Part shown: positions 35,085 through 43,618 of the stretch, piece after piece
Numbering within the stretch: the stretch's first letter is position 1
Layout: every line of letters starts with the position of its first letter
Origin: Dickeya fangzhongdai
GTDB taxonomy: Bacteria > Pseudomonadota > Gammaproteobacteria > Enterobacterales > Enterobacteriaceae
Assembly: GCF_002812485.1 (NCBI RefSeq)
Contig: NZ_CP025003.1
Span: 1,178,001-1,242,000, forward strand
DNA length: 64,000 nucleotides
Direction: 5' to 3'
Notes under the pieces: generated by a model
Database searches by the model: none
What the model was told of the DNA's origin: nothing
The model's input: the letters and a program-made list of their open reading frames with translations, nothing else
Program-made: the position numbers and the translations under genes

Positions 35085-36012
35085 CCCACTCTTCCCTTCA
35101 TCATCGATTCGCTAATTCTATCCTGACGCTTTCGCCTATGGCGAGCGGCTCGTTACCGCAAGTCCCTGAGTCATAGCTCGATGACGGTAAATAAATTGTT
35201 ACAAATGTGTGGCGATAGAATATTAAATTCACTGGAAATGATTAGCATCATATGAAATGAATAATTTTCACTGCGCGTGATATCCGAACAATGTTCTGTA
35301 TACGGAAAAGGAAATCACACCCTATAAGCCTGATGATGAGTAGCCAGTCATCATCGGGTAATTAGCGGGAAATAAAGGCGACAATAAACGTGTTAAATAT
35401 ATCCATGCCGATGGTGTGATGAAAAACAGCCGTTTGTCTGGCGATCAATCATTAGCTATTTTCATGATGACAGGATTTGGGCGAATTTTCTCTTCGCTAA
35501 TGAATCGATTTAGTCGCAGGATAAGTATGCGGATAGAGCGACGGGATGGAAATTGTTTTCTTATTATTTCCTTGTTAAGGGTATGGTGTTGTTATCGATC
35601 GCGTGCATCTTTTTTGGAAATGAATAGACATATTTTAACTCTATTGATTATTTTATTATAAATTTCGCGTGTAAATGATTTGCAATAGAGAGATTGCCAT
35701 TATTCAAAAAAGATGAATTTCATATTCAATAAGTTCTATTGACGACCTAAAAATATCAACTTAAGCTCACTGCGAAATTTCCGCAGATAAGCCGTTTTTC
35801 ATGTCCTCATTTTTTGAAAAAACAACCGGGTTATTAATCAAATAACTTGATTAGTGATAGTGCTATACCCTAAATAATTCAGGTTGCAGGAAAATGAGAA
35901 GCAAGTGAAAGCCCATCCGCTCACGACAATCAGTGAATGGGGAACATAACGCCGCCGCGATACCCGTCATCGGATATATGACGGGTATAAAGCATATATA
36001 AAGGTTATTCAG
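35085..36012. other. 928-bp AT-rich spacer upstream of the isocyanide genes
   Basis: No convincing protein gene is seen. A short plus-strand frame at 35416-35661 encodes 81 residues with a hydrophobic tail but lacks a family match and a clear ribosome site. The right part (35865-35990) carries one arm of a MITE-like repeat also found at 60500. The spacer is unusually long for this region and probably holds extended regulatory DNA for the isocyanide operon. Confidence 0.5.
35865..35890 (+). repeat. Partial MITE-like palindromic repeat arm
   Basis: ACCCTAAATAATTCAGGTTG, continuing CAGG, resembles the reverse complement of the right arm of the repeat at 60500-60630 (CCTGCAACTCGAATTATTTG, then GGGTAT). 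The following ~100 bases end in GATACCCGTCAT, similar to the other arm, so a degenerate full copy may span 35865-35975. Confidence 0.55.
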
Positions 36013-37041
36013 ATGAACATTCAGAGAAAGGAAAGTCGGCTGAATGACGCCGATGATTTTCTGATGGAAACCGGCGCGAAAGAAATCGCGTTGGCGATTA
36101 TAGAGAAGATATTCGCACGTCGCTGTCTGGCAGAGGAGGGCGCCCGGGAAAATTGCCGCTATGAGGATGAAGTCGCACCTCATCTTGATACCGTCATGCA
36201 GGCGGTCAGCCATCAGCAACCGATAGTCATGATTCTGCCCGCCTTTCCGGGAAAGTCACCGAATCGCAAGAAAACCCTCAGCCATCTTCCTGATTATGCA
36301 GAGCTTTACGCACTGGATAATTTGCATGAATTATGTCAGGAAATTCGCCGCGTTTACCAGCCTGGCGCCGTTATCGGTATTTGTTCTGACGGTTATGTCT
36401 TTGCCGATGTGGTCAGAATCCCCGATCGCCAGGTGAAAGCTTATACGGATGTGATCAGCGACTATTGCACGAAAAAATATCCGGGCATGTTTTTTATGTA
36501 TGACCTGATTGATACCTATCCGGGAATCAAGGATCTCGACTCCCTGCGGGAAGAATTGATGATTCAGTACGGTACGTCGTTATTGGCGCTGAAGAACAGG
36601 GTAAAAGAGGAGCCTGAAGCCGCCTCCATGTATAGAGGCGTGACGCGTTTTCTGTGCGAGGACTACGGCGGCATGGATGAATTTACCGGCGTCAGCAACG
36701 CGCAAATTCAGAAAGTGGCCCGCGTGGCGGCTTACCGCGTAATTCAGCGCAGCGAAGCCTGGAGCAAACATCTGGAAGAGAAATTCCCGCAGGCGGTGCG
36801 TCTGTCGATTCATCCGCAATTCCGCATTTCCAAAAAGATCGGCATCAGACTGGCTCCGGTAAAAGATCGCTGGCGGACGCCGTGGCATTCGGTGGCGGTA
36901 AAACGGGGCGCTGACATTTATCTGGAAAAACGCAGCAATGTGGACGAACGCCATTATCAGCTGATCTTTAAATCGGGCCGCCCGTTTCATTACGTCAGTA
37001 CTCAAATAACTGACGTCAGCACTCAGATGAACGCGGAGTAA
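36013..37041 (+). CDS. Isocyanide synthase (IsnA/PvcA/DIT1 family)
   Basis: A 342-residue member of the DIT1/PvcA isocyanide synthase family. These enzymes convert the amino group of L-Tyr or L-Trp to an isonitrile using the C2 of ribulose 5-phosphate. Diagnostic segments are VMILPAFPGKSPNRKKTLSHLPDYAE near residue 75, YQPGAVIGICSDGYVFADVV near residue 115, and the late RLSIHPQ and TPWHSVAVKRG. The last residues contain a tandem VSTQITD/VSTQMNA duplication. A HAD phosphatase gene follows three bases later. A second isocyanide synthase domain occurs in the fusion protein downstream. Confidence 0.9.
   Translation: MNIQRKESRLNDADDFLMETGAKEIALAIIEKIFARRCLAEEGARENCRYEDEVAPHLDTVMQAVSHQQPIVMILPAFPGKSPNRKKTLSHLPDYAELYALDNLHELCQEIRRVYQPGAVIGICSDGYVFADVVRIPDRQVKAYTDVISDYCTKKYPGMFFMYDLIDTYPGIKDLDSLREELMIQYGTSLLALKNRVKEEPEAASMYRGVTRFLCEDYGGMDEFTGVSNAQIQKVARVAAYRVIQRSEAWSKHLEEKFPQAVRLSIHPQFRISKKIGIRLAPVKDRWRTPWHSVAVKRGADIYLEKRSNVDERHYQLIFKSGRPFHYVSTQITDVSTQMNAE
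36994..37035 (+). repeat. Two 21-bp imperfect repeats at the 3' end of the isocyanide synthase gene
   Basis: GTCAGTACTCAAATAACTGAC followed by the related GTCAGCACTCAGATGAACGC unit encodes VSTQITD then VSTQMNA at the protein C-terminus, in frame. Confidence 0.75.
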
Positions 37042-37044
37042 CCT

Positions 37045-37731
37045 ATGTCGGTAAATAAAGCTGCGATTTTCGATCTGGACGGTACGCTGGTCGATACCTT
37101 GCCCGGCATCGCATTTGCATTACGTCAGGCGCTGGGCGGATTAGGCGTAACGCCGGACCCAGCGTTCATTGTCAGGGCGCATATCGGCGGCGGGTCGGGA
37201 AACATGCTGGCTGCCGCCGCCAGGCATCATGGCATCAGCGATACGGCGGCGCTGTCGCAACGCTACCACGCGCTGTATCAGGCGCATTGTCTGCACGAGA
37301 CCGTCTGCTATGCCGGCGTGAAAGAACTGGTTGCGGCGCTAAAAGCACAGGGCGTCCGGCTGGCGGTACTGACCAATAAGGATGACGCGTTGTCCCACCG
37401 AATAGTGCAGGCGCTATTTCCGCCAGATACATTTGCGCTGCTGTATGGCGCCCGGCCCGATCGGCCGCTCAAGCCGGATATTAGCGGCTTGCAACAGGTG
37501 ATGGCCGCGCTGGGGACGACGAGCGAACAGTGTCTGTATGTGGGCGATACGTCGATTGACGTGCAAACGGCAAACCTTGCCGGCGTTGCCGTCGCTTACG
37601 TGACGTGGGGATATGGCGATGCCGATAACATGGCCGACTGGCAGCCGAACCATATTTGTCATGACGTGGCGGAATTGAATACCTGTCTGCGTCAGCATCT
37701 GGCGTGGCAGGAATCTGTTGTCTCGCGCTGA
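37045..37731 (+). CDS. HAD-family phosphatase (phosphoglycolate phosphatase-like)
   Basis: A 228-residue HAD hydrolase, subfamily IA. Motif I is AIFDLDGTLVDTLPG, motif II LAVLTNKDDAL, motif III the Lys of RPLKPDISGLQ, and motif IV LYVGDTSIDVQTA. Cap-domain length fits the Gph/PGP group. It lies between two isocyanide synthase genes, three bases after the first. It may dephosphorylate a sugar phosphate by-product or intermediate of isonitrile formation, which is inference. Confidence 0.88.
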   Translation: MSVNKAAIFDLDGTLVDTLPGIAFALRQALGGLGVTPDPAFIVRAHIGGGSGNMLAAAARHHGISDTAALSQRYHALYQAHCLHETVCYAGVKELVAALKAQGVRLAVLTNKDDALSHRIVQALFPPDTFALLYGARPDRPLKPDISGLQQVMAALGTTSEQCLYVGDTSIDVQTANLAGVAVAYVTWGYGDADNMADWQPNHICHDVAELNTCLRQHLAWQESVVSR

Positions 37732-38069
37732 AAAAGCGTTAACGAGGTGAATGGCGTGAAATAAAGAGGATGCTGTCTCGCACAGCAGGAAATGCATTAA
37801 TCATTAATACAGTTGTTTTCTGATTAATATTTATTTTAACCACCATCATGATGACGGCGGTGCCGGACATCATTAAGAGCCTATCTCAATAGGCTATAAG
37901 AATACGTTGGCTTTATATTTTATCTGGTCTTGTTATTTTTCTGGCGGCGCGATTTCAGTATGAAATGGCGAGCCCGTTTATTGGTTATGAGTGCAAGGAA
38001 TATTCGACACATTGTTTTTTCCCGTGAGTGGAAACAATGGAAAATACCCAATATCAATGGAGTGGAATT
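37732..38069. other. Spacer between the HAD gene and the IsnA-IsnB fusion
   Basis: AT-rich, no gene seen. A 7-base stem AGCCTAT / ATAGGCT (37878-37895) with a 4-base loop could be a weak terminator or regulatory hairpin. The spacer is long enough for the fusion gene to have its own promoter. Confidence 0.45.
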
Positions 38070-39833
38070 ATGCACGATAATTTGAGTGAAACGATCGGCA
38101 AGATAGCCGATATCGTAAAATCCTATCTGGTTCAGGCGCCGAATGATCGTTTTGAGCCGGAGGGGCGTGTATTGCTGGAAAAACAAATCAGCGCCTTCCT
38201 GCACGCTTTTGAACCCGTCAGGTTTGTCCTGCCCGGCTTCCCCTGCAAATCCCCTAATGTTGTCGACAAGTCGTTCGGCATTTTGCCGGATTATGGCGAT
38301 GTGATTTCCATCAATCGTCTGGAGTCGCTGGCGAAAGCGATTCAGGCGTTATATGAACCCGGCTGTCAGGTGACCATTCTGAGCGATGGCACAACCTTTA
38401 ATGATATTGTCGAGGTGCCGGATCACACCCGTAAAGAATATAACCATCAGTTACGAGCGCTGATTCAGTCGCCTTATATTGAATGGAAAGAACTCGGAGA
38501 TTTCTTCCCGGAAACGCGCTCGGATGATGAAACGCGTAAAGCGTTGATCAAATCGGCCGGATTACCGTACAAGGGAATCGCTGACTTTATCAAACGCGTC
38601 GGGAATCATGATGAACTGGCGGCGACGCACGATAAAATCTGCAGTTATTTGTATAACGATGTGCGGCTGAACCGGCAGCCTCAGCAGTCTGATGAAGACT
38701 ACCTGAGCAGCGTGGCGGAAAAAGCCTATCAGATGATGTACCGCGGTCAGGCCCTGAGTGCGCTGGTGGAACGGGCTTTTCCTGATGCGGTTCGTCTGTC
38801 GGTTCATCAGTATGACAACGACGGCCCGAAATTTACCTTCGGTTTTGCCGACGGCCTCTCCACCGTGCGTCAACCGTGGCACAGCGTGCCGGTTTTGTCG
38901 GCGTCGGGGAACGTTTCCCTGCTGGGACATGCCAGCGTTGATAAAAATCGCCACGTGCTGGTGACCTATCAGGGGCGCCCCTGGGTGTATGTGGAAAGTG
39001 AGGACGCCAGCGCCGGGAAATTCGATTACGAATTGCTCAAGCAACCGTTGTTCGGCCTGAAGATTGACGACCCGCAAGGGCTGGGGGTTGAGGCGCTGTC
39101 GCCGGCGTTTCTGGCTTTCCTGTCCGCTCAGTTCGGTTTCGTGTGCATCAAGGGCGTGCAGTTTGAGCGCAGCGAGCAACTGGAAACGTTTTGCCAGCCG
39201 TTCGGCGAGATTTTCCAGTGGCAGTTCGGTGCGGTGCATGTGGTGAAACCGGAGGAAAAACCGAGCGGATTCGTACATTCGCTGGAGAAAACGCCGATAC
39301 ACTGGGACCTGAGCATGATCCGGCTGGATCACGAACAGGTCGGCGGCAATCCCTGGTTTACCGCAGAGCGCTTCATGTTGTATTGCAAGACCCCGCCGAA
39401 GAAAGGCGAAGGCAGCACCACGGTGGTGGATGGCCGCATCGTGATGGAGATGGTCGGCCCGGACGTCGTGAAAAAATGGGAAGACGTTCACATCACCTAT
39501 AACACCCCCATGACCTATTTCGGCGGCAAACCACGCACTTATCCGCTGGTGTATGCGCACCCGAAAACCGGCAAAAAGGCGTTTCGTTATCAGGAAGGCA
39601 GCGACTCCGAATTGCAGAAATTTACCGTCGAGGTGGAAGGCGTCTCCGGGCAGGAGAGCCGCGCCTTCATCGAAGAGCTTGACCGGCTGGTGTACGATGA
39701 GCGCTGCATGATTGCCCATGACTGGGATCAGGGCGACCTGCTGATCATCGATAACTGGCAGACGCTGCACGGCCGGCTACCGATGACCGAAGCATCGCGC
39801 AGTCGTGAGTTGTGGCGGGTGCAGGTATTTTAA
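38070..39833 (+). CDS. IsnA-IsnB fusion: isocyanide synthase plus Fe/2-oxoglutarate oxygenase
   Basis: A 587-residue two-domain protein. Residues ~1-305 are a DIT1/PvcA isocyanide synthase (VLPGFPCKSPNVVDKSFGILPDYGD, VTILSDGTTFNDIVEVPDH). Residues ~310-587 are a TauD-like oxygenase with iron ligands H411-x-D413 (IHWDLSM) and H567 (TLHGRL), plus the terminal Arg region SRELWRVQVF. In PvcAB and IsnAB the oxygenase acts on the isonitrile amino acid, for example by oxidative decarboxylation to a vinyl isonitrile. I chose the ATG at 38070 because GGAG lies seven bases upstream. The ATGs at 38028 and 38037 lack this. Confidence 0.9.
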   Translation: MHDNLSETIGKIADIVKSYLVQAPNDRFEPEGRVLLEKQISAFLHAFEPVRFVLPGFPCKSPNVVDKSFGILPDYGDVISINRLESLAKAIQALYEPGCQVTILSDGTTFNDIVEVPDHTRKEYNHQLRALIQSPYIEWKELGDFFPETRSDDETRKALIKSAGLPYKGIADFIKRVGNHDELAATHDKICSYLYNDVRLNRQPQQSDEDYLSSVAEKAYQMMYRGQALSALVERAFPDAVRLSVHQYDNDGPKFTFGFADGLSTVRQPWHSVPVLSASGNVSLLGHASVDKNRHVLVTYQGRPWVYVESEDASAGKFDYELLKQPLFGLKIDDPQGLGVEALSPAFLAFLSAQFGFVCIKGVQFERSEQLETFCQPFGEIFQWQFGAVHVVKPEEKPSGFVHSLEKTPIHWDLSMIRLDHEQVGGNPWFTAERFMLYCKTPPKKGEGSTTVVDGRIVMEMVGPDVVKKWEDVHITYNTPMTYFGGKPRTYPLVYAHPKTGKKAFRYQEGSDSELQKFTVEVEGVSGQESRAFIEELDRLVYDERCMIAHDWDQGDLLIIDNWQTLHGRLPMTEASRSRELWRVQVF

Positions 39834-39858
39834 TCGTCACGGGACGATGAGCAGTAGA

Positions 39859-39880
39859 AACGGGGCGAATCCGCCCCGTT
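39859..39880. terminator. Bidirectional terminator between converging genes
   Basis: A perfect 9-base stem AACGGGGCG / CGCCCCGTT with a 4-base loop lies between the fusion gene and the convergent MFS gene. T-rich tails are short on both sides. Confidence 0.6.
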
Positions 39881-39897
39881 GTTCATATCGGCAGGTC

Positions 39898-41118
39898 CTA
39901 CGTGTTTTCTCCCGCCTCCAGCGTCTGACGCTGGGTCAGCGTCGGGAAATATTTCATCCACAACGCCACCACCAGCAAGGTGCCGACGCCGCCCAGTACG
40001 ATGGCCGGCACTACCCCCAGCCAGGCGGCGGTCACGCCGGACTCGAATTCCCCCAGTTGGTTGGATGTGCCGATGAAAATGGAGTTGGCGGCGCTGACCC
40101 GGCCGCGCATGTCATCCGGCGTTTCCAGTTGCACCAGCGTTGAGCGGATCACCACGCTGACCATGTCGGACGCGCCGAGAAACAGCAGCGCGAACAGCGA
40201 CAGAAACAGATTGGTGGACAGGCCAAACGCGATGGTGGCCGCGCCGAACATCGCCACCGCCGAGAACATGATTTTACCGACGTTGCGGGTGAGCGGGCGC
40301 CGACTCAGGTAGACAGACATCAGTACCGCGCCGAGGGCGGGCGCACAGCGCAGCAGCCCCAGCCCCCACGGGCCGGTGTGCAGGATATCCTTGGCGACGA
40401 TGGGCAGCAGCGCGGTGGCGCCGCCGAGCAGCACGGCGAACATATCCAGCGAAATGGACCCCAGAATCACCGGATTGCGGCGGATGAAGTTCATGCCGCC
40501 AAACAGGCTTTCCAGACTCACCGGCGTACGGGCCAGCGCCTTGTATTCATAGCGCAGGTTGAGCAGCACCAGAAACGAAATCAGAAAGCAGGCTACGCTG
40601 GCGGCGTAAAGGATGGTGGCGCCAAGCAGGTAAATCAGGCCACCGAGCGCCGGGCCGGCGATAACCGTGGCTTCGCGGGCGGAGGCCATCAGCGCTACGG
40701 CGCGGGACAGCAGACCGGGCGCGATCAGGTTCGGCAGCAGCGCCTGCGTGGCCGGCATTTCAAATGCCCGCGTGGCGCCCAGCAGCGCGGAGCAGGCGTA
40801 AATCATGGTGGCGCTGATGGTATGGGTGACGTTGCCCAGTACCAGCACCAGTATGGTGGCGGCCATAAGCAGGCGGCAGCACAGAATAATCACGCGGCGG
40901 TTGTACTGATCCACCGCATGACCGGCAACCAGCGTCAACGCCAGCTGCGGCAGAAACTGGGCCAATCCGACCAGGCCCAGATTCAGGGCGCTGTTGGTCA
41001 GGTCATACATCTGCCAGCCAATCCCGACCACCAGCATCTGAAATGCAAAGGAGGAGGCGATTTGTCCGATCCAGAAGCACAGAAAAGTGGGGTTTTTAAG
41101 TGGGGAAGCGGTTTCCAC
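39898..41118 (-). CDS. MFS exporter, EntS-like family
   Basis: A 406-residue permease of the EntS-like MFS branch. The N-terminus is NPTFLCFWIGQIASSFAFQMLVVGIGWQMYDLT. The loop 2-3 is AGHAVDQYNRRVIILCCRLL, and TPDDMRGRVSAANSIFIG is in the late conserved loop. EntS exports enterobactin and relatives export small natural products. Convergent with the isocyanide fusion gene, it is a candidate exporter for that product. It has its own promoter side at 41119-41467. Confidence 0.84.
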   Translation of the reverse strand: METASPLKNPTFLCFWIGQIASSFAFQMLVVGIGWQMYDLTNSALNLGLVGLAQFLPQLALTLVAGHAVDQYNRRVIILCCRLLMAATILVLVLGNVTHTISATMIYACSALLGATRAFEMPATQALLPNLIAPGLLSRAVALMASAREATVIAGPALGGLIYLLGATILYAASVACFLISFLVLLNLRYEYKALARTPVSLESLFGGMNFIRRNPVILGSISLDMFAVLLGGATALLPIVAKDILHTGPWGLGLLRCAPALGAVLMSVYLSRRPLTRNVGKIMFSAVAMFGAATIAFGLSTNLFLSLFALLFLGASDMVSVVIRSTLVQLETPDDMRGRVSAANSIFIGTSNQLGEFESGVTAAWLGVVPAIVLGGVGTLLVVALWMKYFPTLTQRQTLEAGENT

Positions 41119-41467
41119 AGGTTGTTATCCACGACGGCAGTTGTAATGAAAAGCGTTCAGTGTACCCAAGTTATTGTTTTATTAAACTGAAGTTTTCTCC
41201 ACAGATGTAAGCAAAATATAACCGATTATGCGGGCTGGCGCGTATTGAAAAGCCAGGTTCCGATGTGACCGTTTAGCCTGCGCGACGACGAAAAGAAAAG
41301 TGAATGGATTGAGTGGCTTTGATGGTAAAGGATGAGGAATATTGATTTGTCTGGCTCTTTTTGCTGTCGGCGTGCGGGAAAAGGCGATAAAATAATAAAC
41401 ACAGGATTTTTTATCTATTGATATATTTAAATTTTATTTAACTTATTTGGTTTTAACGAGGATTTGT

Positions 41468-41809
41468 ATGCAACAGTTGCCCGCTTGCCCGAAATGTCAG
41501 TCTGAATACACCTGGCAGGATGATGCCATGCTTAACTGCCCGGAATGCGGGCACGTGTGGTCGACGCAGGGCGACAGCGGCGCGCAGGAAGAAGGGCTGG
41601 TGGTGCGCGACGCCAACGGTAACCTGCTGGCGGACGGCGATACCGTTACCGTCGTCAAGGATCTGAAAGTCAAAGGCAGTTCGTCGACGCTGAAAATCGG
41701 CACCCGCGTGAAGGGGATTCGTCTGGTGGAAGGCGATCACAATATCGATTGCAAAATCGACGGTTTCGGCGCGATGAAGCTGAAATCTGAATTTGTGAAG
41801 AAAAGCTGA
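41468..41809 (+). CDS. yjdM: Zinc-ribbon protein YjdM (PhnA family)
   Basis: A 113-residue protein of the YjdM/PhnA family. An N-terminal zinc ribbon ([12 protein letters not shown], then [10 protein letters not shown]) is followed by an SH3-like barrel with [31 protein letters not shown] and the family end [18 protein letters not shown]. Despite the old PhnA name it is not part of phosphonate degradation. Its function is unknown. The ATG at 41468 starts directly at the zinc ribbon. Confidence 0.93.
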   Translation: MQQLPACPKCQSEYTWQDDAMLNCPECGHVWSTQGDSGAQEEGLVVRDANGNLLADGDTVTVVKDLKVKGSSSTLKIGTRVKGIRLVEGDHNIDCKIDGFGAMKLKSEFVKKS

Positions 41810-41810
41810 T

Positions 41811-41838
41811 CTGAGAAACCGCGACTGAGAAACCGTGA
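41811..41838 (+). repeat. Two 14-bp tandem repeats after yjdM
   Basis: CTGAGAAACCGCGA and CTGAGAAACCGTGA follow the yjdM stop directly with one mismatch. A hairpin CTGCCC / GGGCAG (41856-41877) comes next and may separate the convergent yjdM and siaD transcripts. Confidence 0.85.
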
Positions 41839-41887
41839 TTGATGAATGCCCCGCACTGCCCGGATTGCTCTGGGCAGCCCGGGTTGT

Positions 41888-42613
41888 TCAACTGACAGCG
41901 TCGATCGGTCTATATTCCACCCGATTGCGGCCCTGATGCTTGGCCTGGTACAGCGCGGTGTCGGCGGTGCCGTACAACGTGTCGAATCCGGTGTGCGGCG
42001 GCGCCCAACTGACGCCGAAACTGGCGGTCACCTTTTGCTGAGGCAGCGCCTCCAGCGCGGCGTAATTCAAACTGGCGTGGATGTGCTCTGCGACATCTAC
42101 CGCCGCCATCAGCGTATAGCCATCCAGCAGGATGGTGAACTCCTCGCCGCCGACGCGGCCAATGCTGCCTTTCCCCTGCAATACGTCGCGGATACGGGCG
42201 ATCAGCGAGCAGATCACCGCATCGCCGGTCGGATGGCCGTAAGCGTCGTTGACCTGCTTGAAATGGTCGATATCCAGCACAATCAGCGCCGCCTGATCCT
42301 GCTCCAGCGCATGGTCGACCAGATCGATGATCGCGCTGCGGTTGAAGACATCGGTCAGCGGGTCATGGGTGGCTTTGTATTCCAGCTCCACCGCCAACTG
42401 ATGCAACTGGGTATTGAGGCGGGTCAGCTCCCGTTCCGCGCGGTCGCTGCGGGTAATCAGGCGGTGGGTTTCCCGCACCAGCCGTTGATAGTGTTCCGCC
42501 AGCATAATCAGGCTTTCCCGGTACACCTCCGCCGGCATATCGGCCTGCGCGGCGATGTTGCGGGCTGACAGCAGGATGTCATATTCGGGGGTGAACAGTT
42601 CATAGCTACTCAT
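41888..42613 (-). CDS. siaD: SiaD-like diguanylate cyclase
   Basis: A 241-residue soluble protein. Residues ~1-80 form a helical, coiled-coil-like stalk. Residues ~80-240 are a GGDEF domain with the active GGEEF motif (155-159), preceded by DIDHFKQVNDAYGH. No clear RxxD inhibitory site is seen. It makes cyclic di-GMP from GTP. It is last in a four-gene operon in the order siaA-siaB-siaC-siaD, starting four bases after siaC. In Pseudomonas aeruginosa unphosphorylated SiaC binds and activates SiaD, and the N-terminal stalk is the SiaC contact. Confidence 0.88.
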   Translation of the reverse strand: MSSYELFTPEYDILLSARNIAAQADMPAEVYRESLIMLAEHYQRLVRETHRLITRSDRAERELTRLNTQLHQLAVELEYKATHDPLTDVFNRSAIIDLVDHALEQDQAALIVLDIDHFKQVNDAYGHPTGDAVICSLIARIRDVLQGKGSIGRVGGEEFTILLDGYTLMAAVDVAEHIHASLNYAALEALPQQKVTASFGVSWAPPHTGFDTLYGTADTALYQAKHQGRNRVEYRPIDAVS

Positions 42614-42617
42614 GCCG

Positions 42618-43037
42618 TTACTCCAGAATGTGAGGGTGGAATTCGAGCGCCGAAAAATCGATATGCAGTTCCTGCCCGAACTCCTCGGCGATGTCGTCTT
42701 CCTGGTCGTAATACCAGTGCAGCGCGATGGGAAGCTGCTGCTGCGCGGCCTGATCGAGAATATTGAACAGGCTGAACAGCATTTTGGTGCTGGAGCTGTT
42801 GAAGTAGGGCAGCGACACATGCACGTCAATGCGGGTTGATTGCGCCGTCGCGCTGTCAAGACGAGTCTGCAGATAGCGCTGAAGGCGCTCAATCAGAGGG
42901 CCGTAAAATGCCGCCGCGTTTTCCGGGTAGGACTCCCCGGATAACGAAAGCTGATGTGTGTCAAAGCGAAAATCCACGGTCGGCGTACTGGCTGTGCCGG
43001 CGATGTGGAGATTGTCCGTTGTTATTATGTCTGTCAT
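42618..43037 (-). CDS. siaC: SiaC-like activator of the diguanylate cyclase (DUF1987)
   Basis: A 139-residue protein of the SiaC (DUF1987) family. It contains LSLSGESYPENAAAFYGPLIERLQRYL and VSLPYFNSSSTKMLFSLFNIL. The segment FNSSSTK corresponds to the phosphorylation site of SiaC (Thr84 here). The fold resembles STAS anti-anti-sigma proteins. In the known system the kinase SiaB phosphorylates it and the phosphatase SiaA reverses this, which sets cyclase activity. It starts two bases after siaB. Confidence 0.88.
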   Translation of the reverse strand: MTDIITTDNLHIAGTASTPTVDFRFDTHQLSLSGESYPENAAAFYGPLIERLQRYLQTRLDSATAQSTRIDVHVSLPYFNSSSTKMLFSLFNILDQAAQQQLPIALHWYYDQEDDIAEEFGQELHIDFSALEFHPHILE

Positions 43038-43039
43038 GG

Positions 43040-43591
43040 TTAAATCACCGCCTTCAGATAAAACGTGGAGAGCCCGGTGGTGGCGTCGCTACGAAAGGTG
43101 AATTGCAGTGGCTCGCTAGCGTCGCGGGCCACGGTCAGCAGGCCGATATCCGCGCCTTTGCTGGAAGCCGGAATGTCTTCACGCAGCGAGGCCTTATAGG
43201 CAAGCCGGATTTCATCCAGCGTCATCGCGCACAGCGGCTCCAGCCGCTGGCGCAGCTTCTCCGCATCCGCCGGATACACCCGGTTGGCACTCAACAAAAA
43301 GTATTTTCCCGCCTCAAAGCCGATACACACCGAGCCGCGACGGATTTCATTTTCCTGTTCTTCCGAGGTGAGCGCCGAGGCGGAGTAATGGATGATGTTC
43401 TGCACCATTTCCACAAAGCTGGAAAACAGCTTGCGGCGCACGTTGGGCGGCACCCGGCTTTTTTCCAACTGCAGCCGCACCGTTTCCGCCAGCGAGCAGA
43501 TGATGTTTTGTGAAAAGTACCCCACGTAGTACAGCGCGATATTTTGCTGCTGGGTGAGGTCAAAAAATTCAGCGTACTTCGTTTCGGACAT
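43040..43591 (-). CDS. siaB: SiaB-like protein kinase
   Basis: A 183-residue protein of the SiaB family (DUF6272), related to HATPase-type serine/threonine kinases. It contains FSSFVEMVQNIIHYSA (N-box-like E-M-V-Q-N), SVCIGFEAGKYFLLSANRV and the glycine loop region ASSKGADIGLLTVARDA. Its predicted role is to phosphorylate SiaC. It lies between siaA and siaC with spacers of 27 and 2 bases. Confidence 0.85.
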   Translation of the reverse strand: MSETKYAEFFDLTQQQNIALYYVGYFSQNIICSLAETVRLQLEKSRVPPNVRRKLFSSFVEMVQNIIHYSASALTSEEQENEIRRGSVCIGFEAGKYFLLSANRVYPADAEKLRQRLEPLCAMTLDEIRLAYKASLREDIPASSKGADIGLLTVARDASEPLQFTFRSDATTGLSTFYLKAVI

Positions 43592-43618
43592 GTTCCGGTT
43601 TTACCTGGTTGATAAAGT

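Noticed and set aside
35416..35661. Plus-strand 81-codon frame in the AT-rich spacer
   Set aside because: No recognisable family, no good Shine-Dalgarno sequence, and rare-codon-rich content. Not enough to call a gene.
36013..37041. Stand-alone isocyanide synthase as a decayed duplicate
   Set aside because: The frame is complete, with family motifs intact from PAFPGKSP to TPWHSVAV and a proper ribosome site, so there is no sign of decay apart from the short C-terminal duplication.
38562..39770. Long antisense frame (402 codons) opposite the IsnA-IsnB fusion
   Set aside because: GC-rich codon structure of the real gene produces open antisense frames. The His/Gln/Arg-rich translation is typical of such shadows. 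Similar shadows opposite mutS, the MCP, ansB and siaA were dropped for the same reason.
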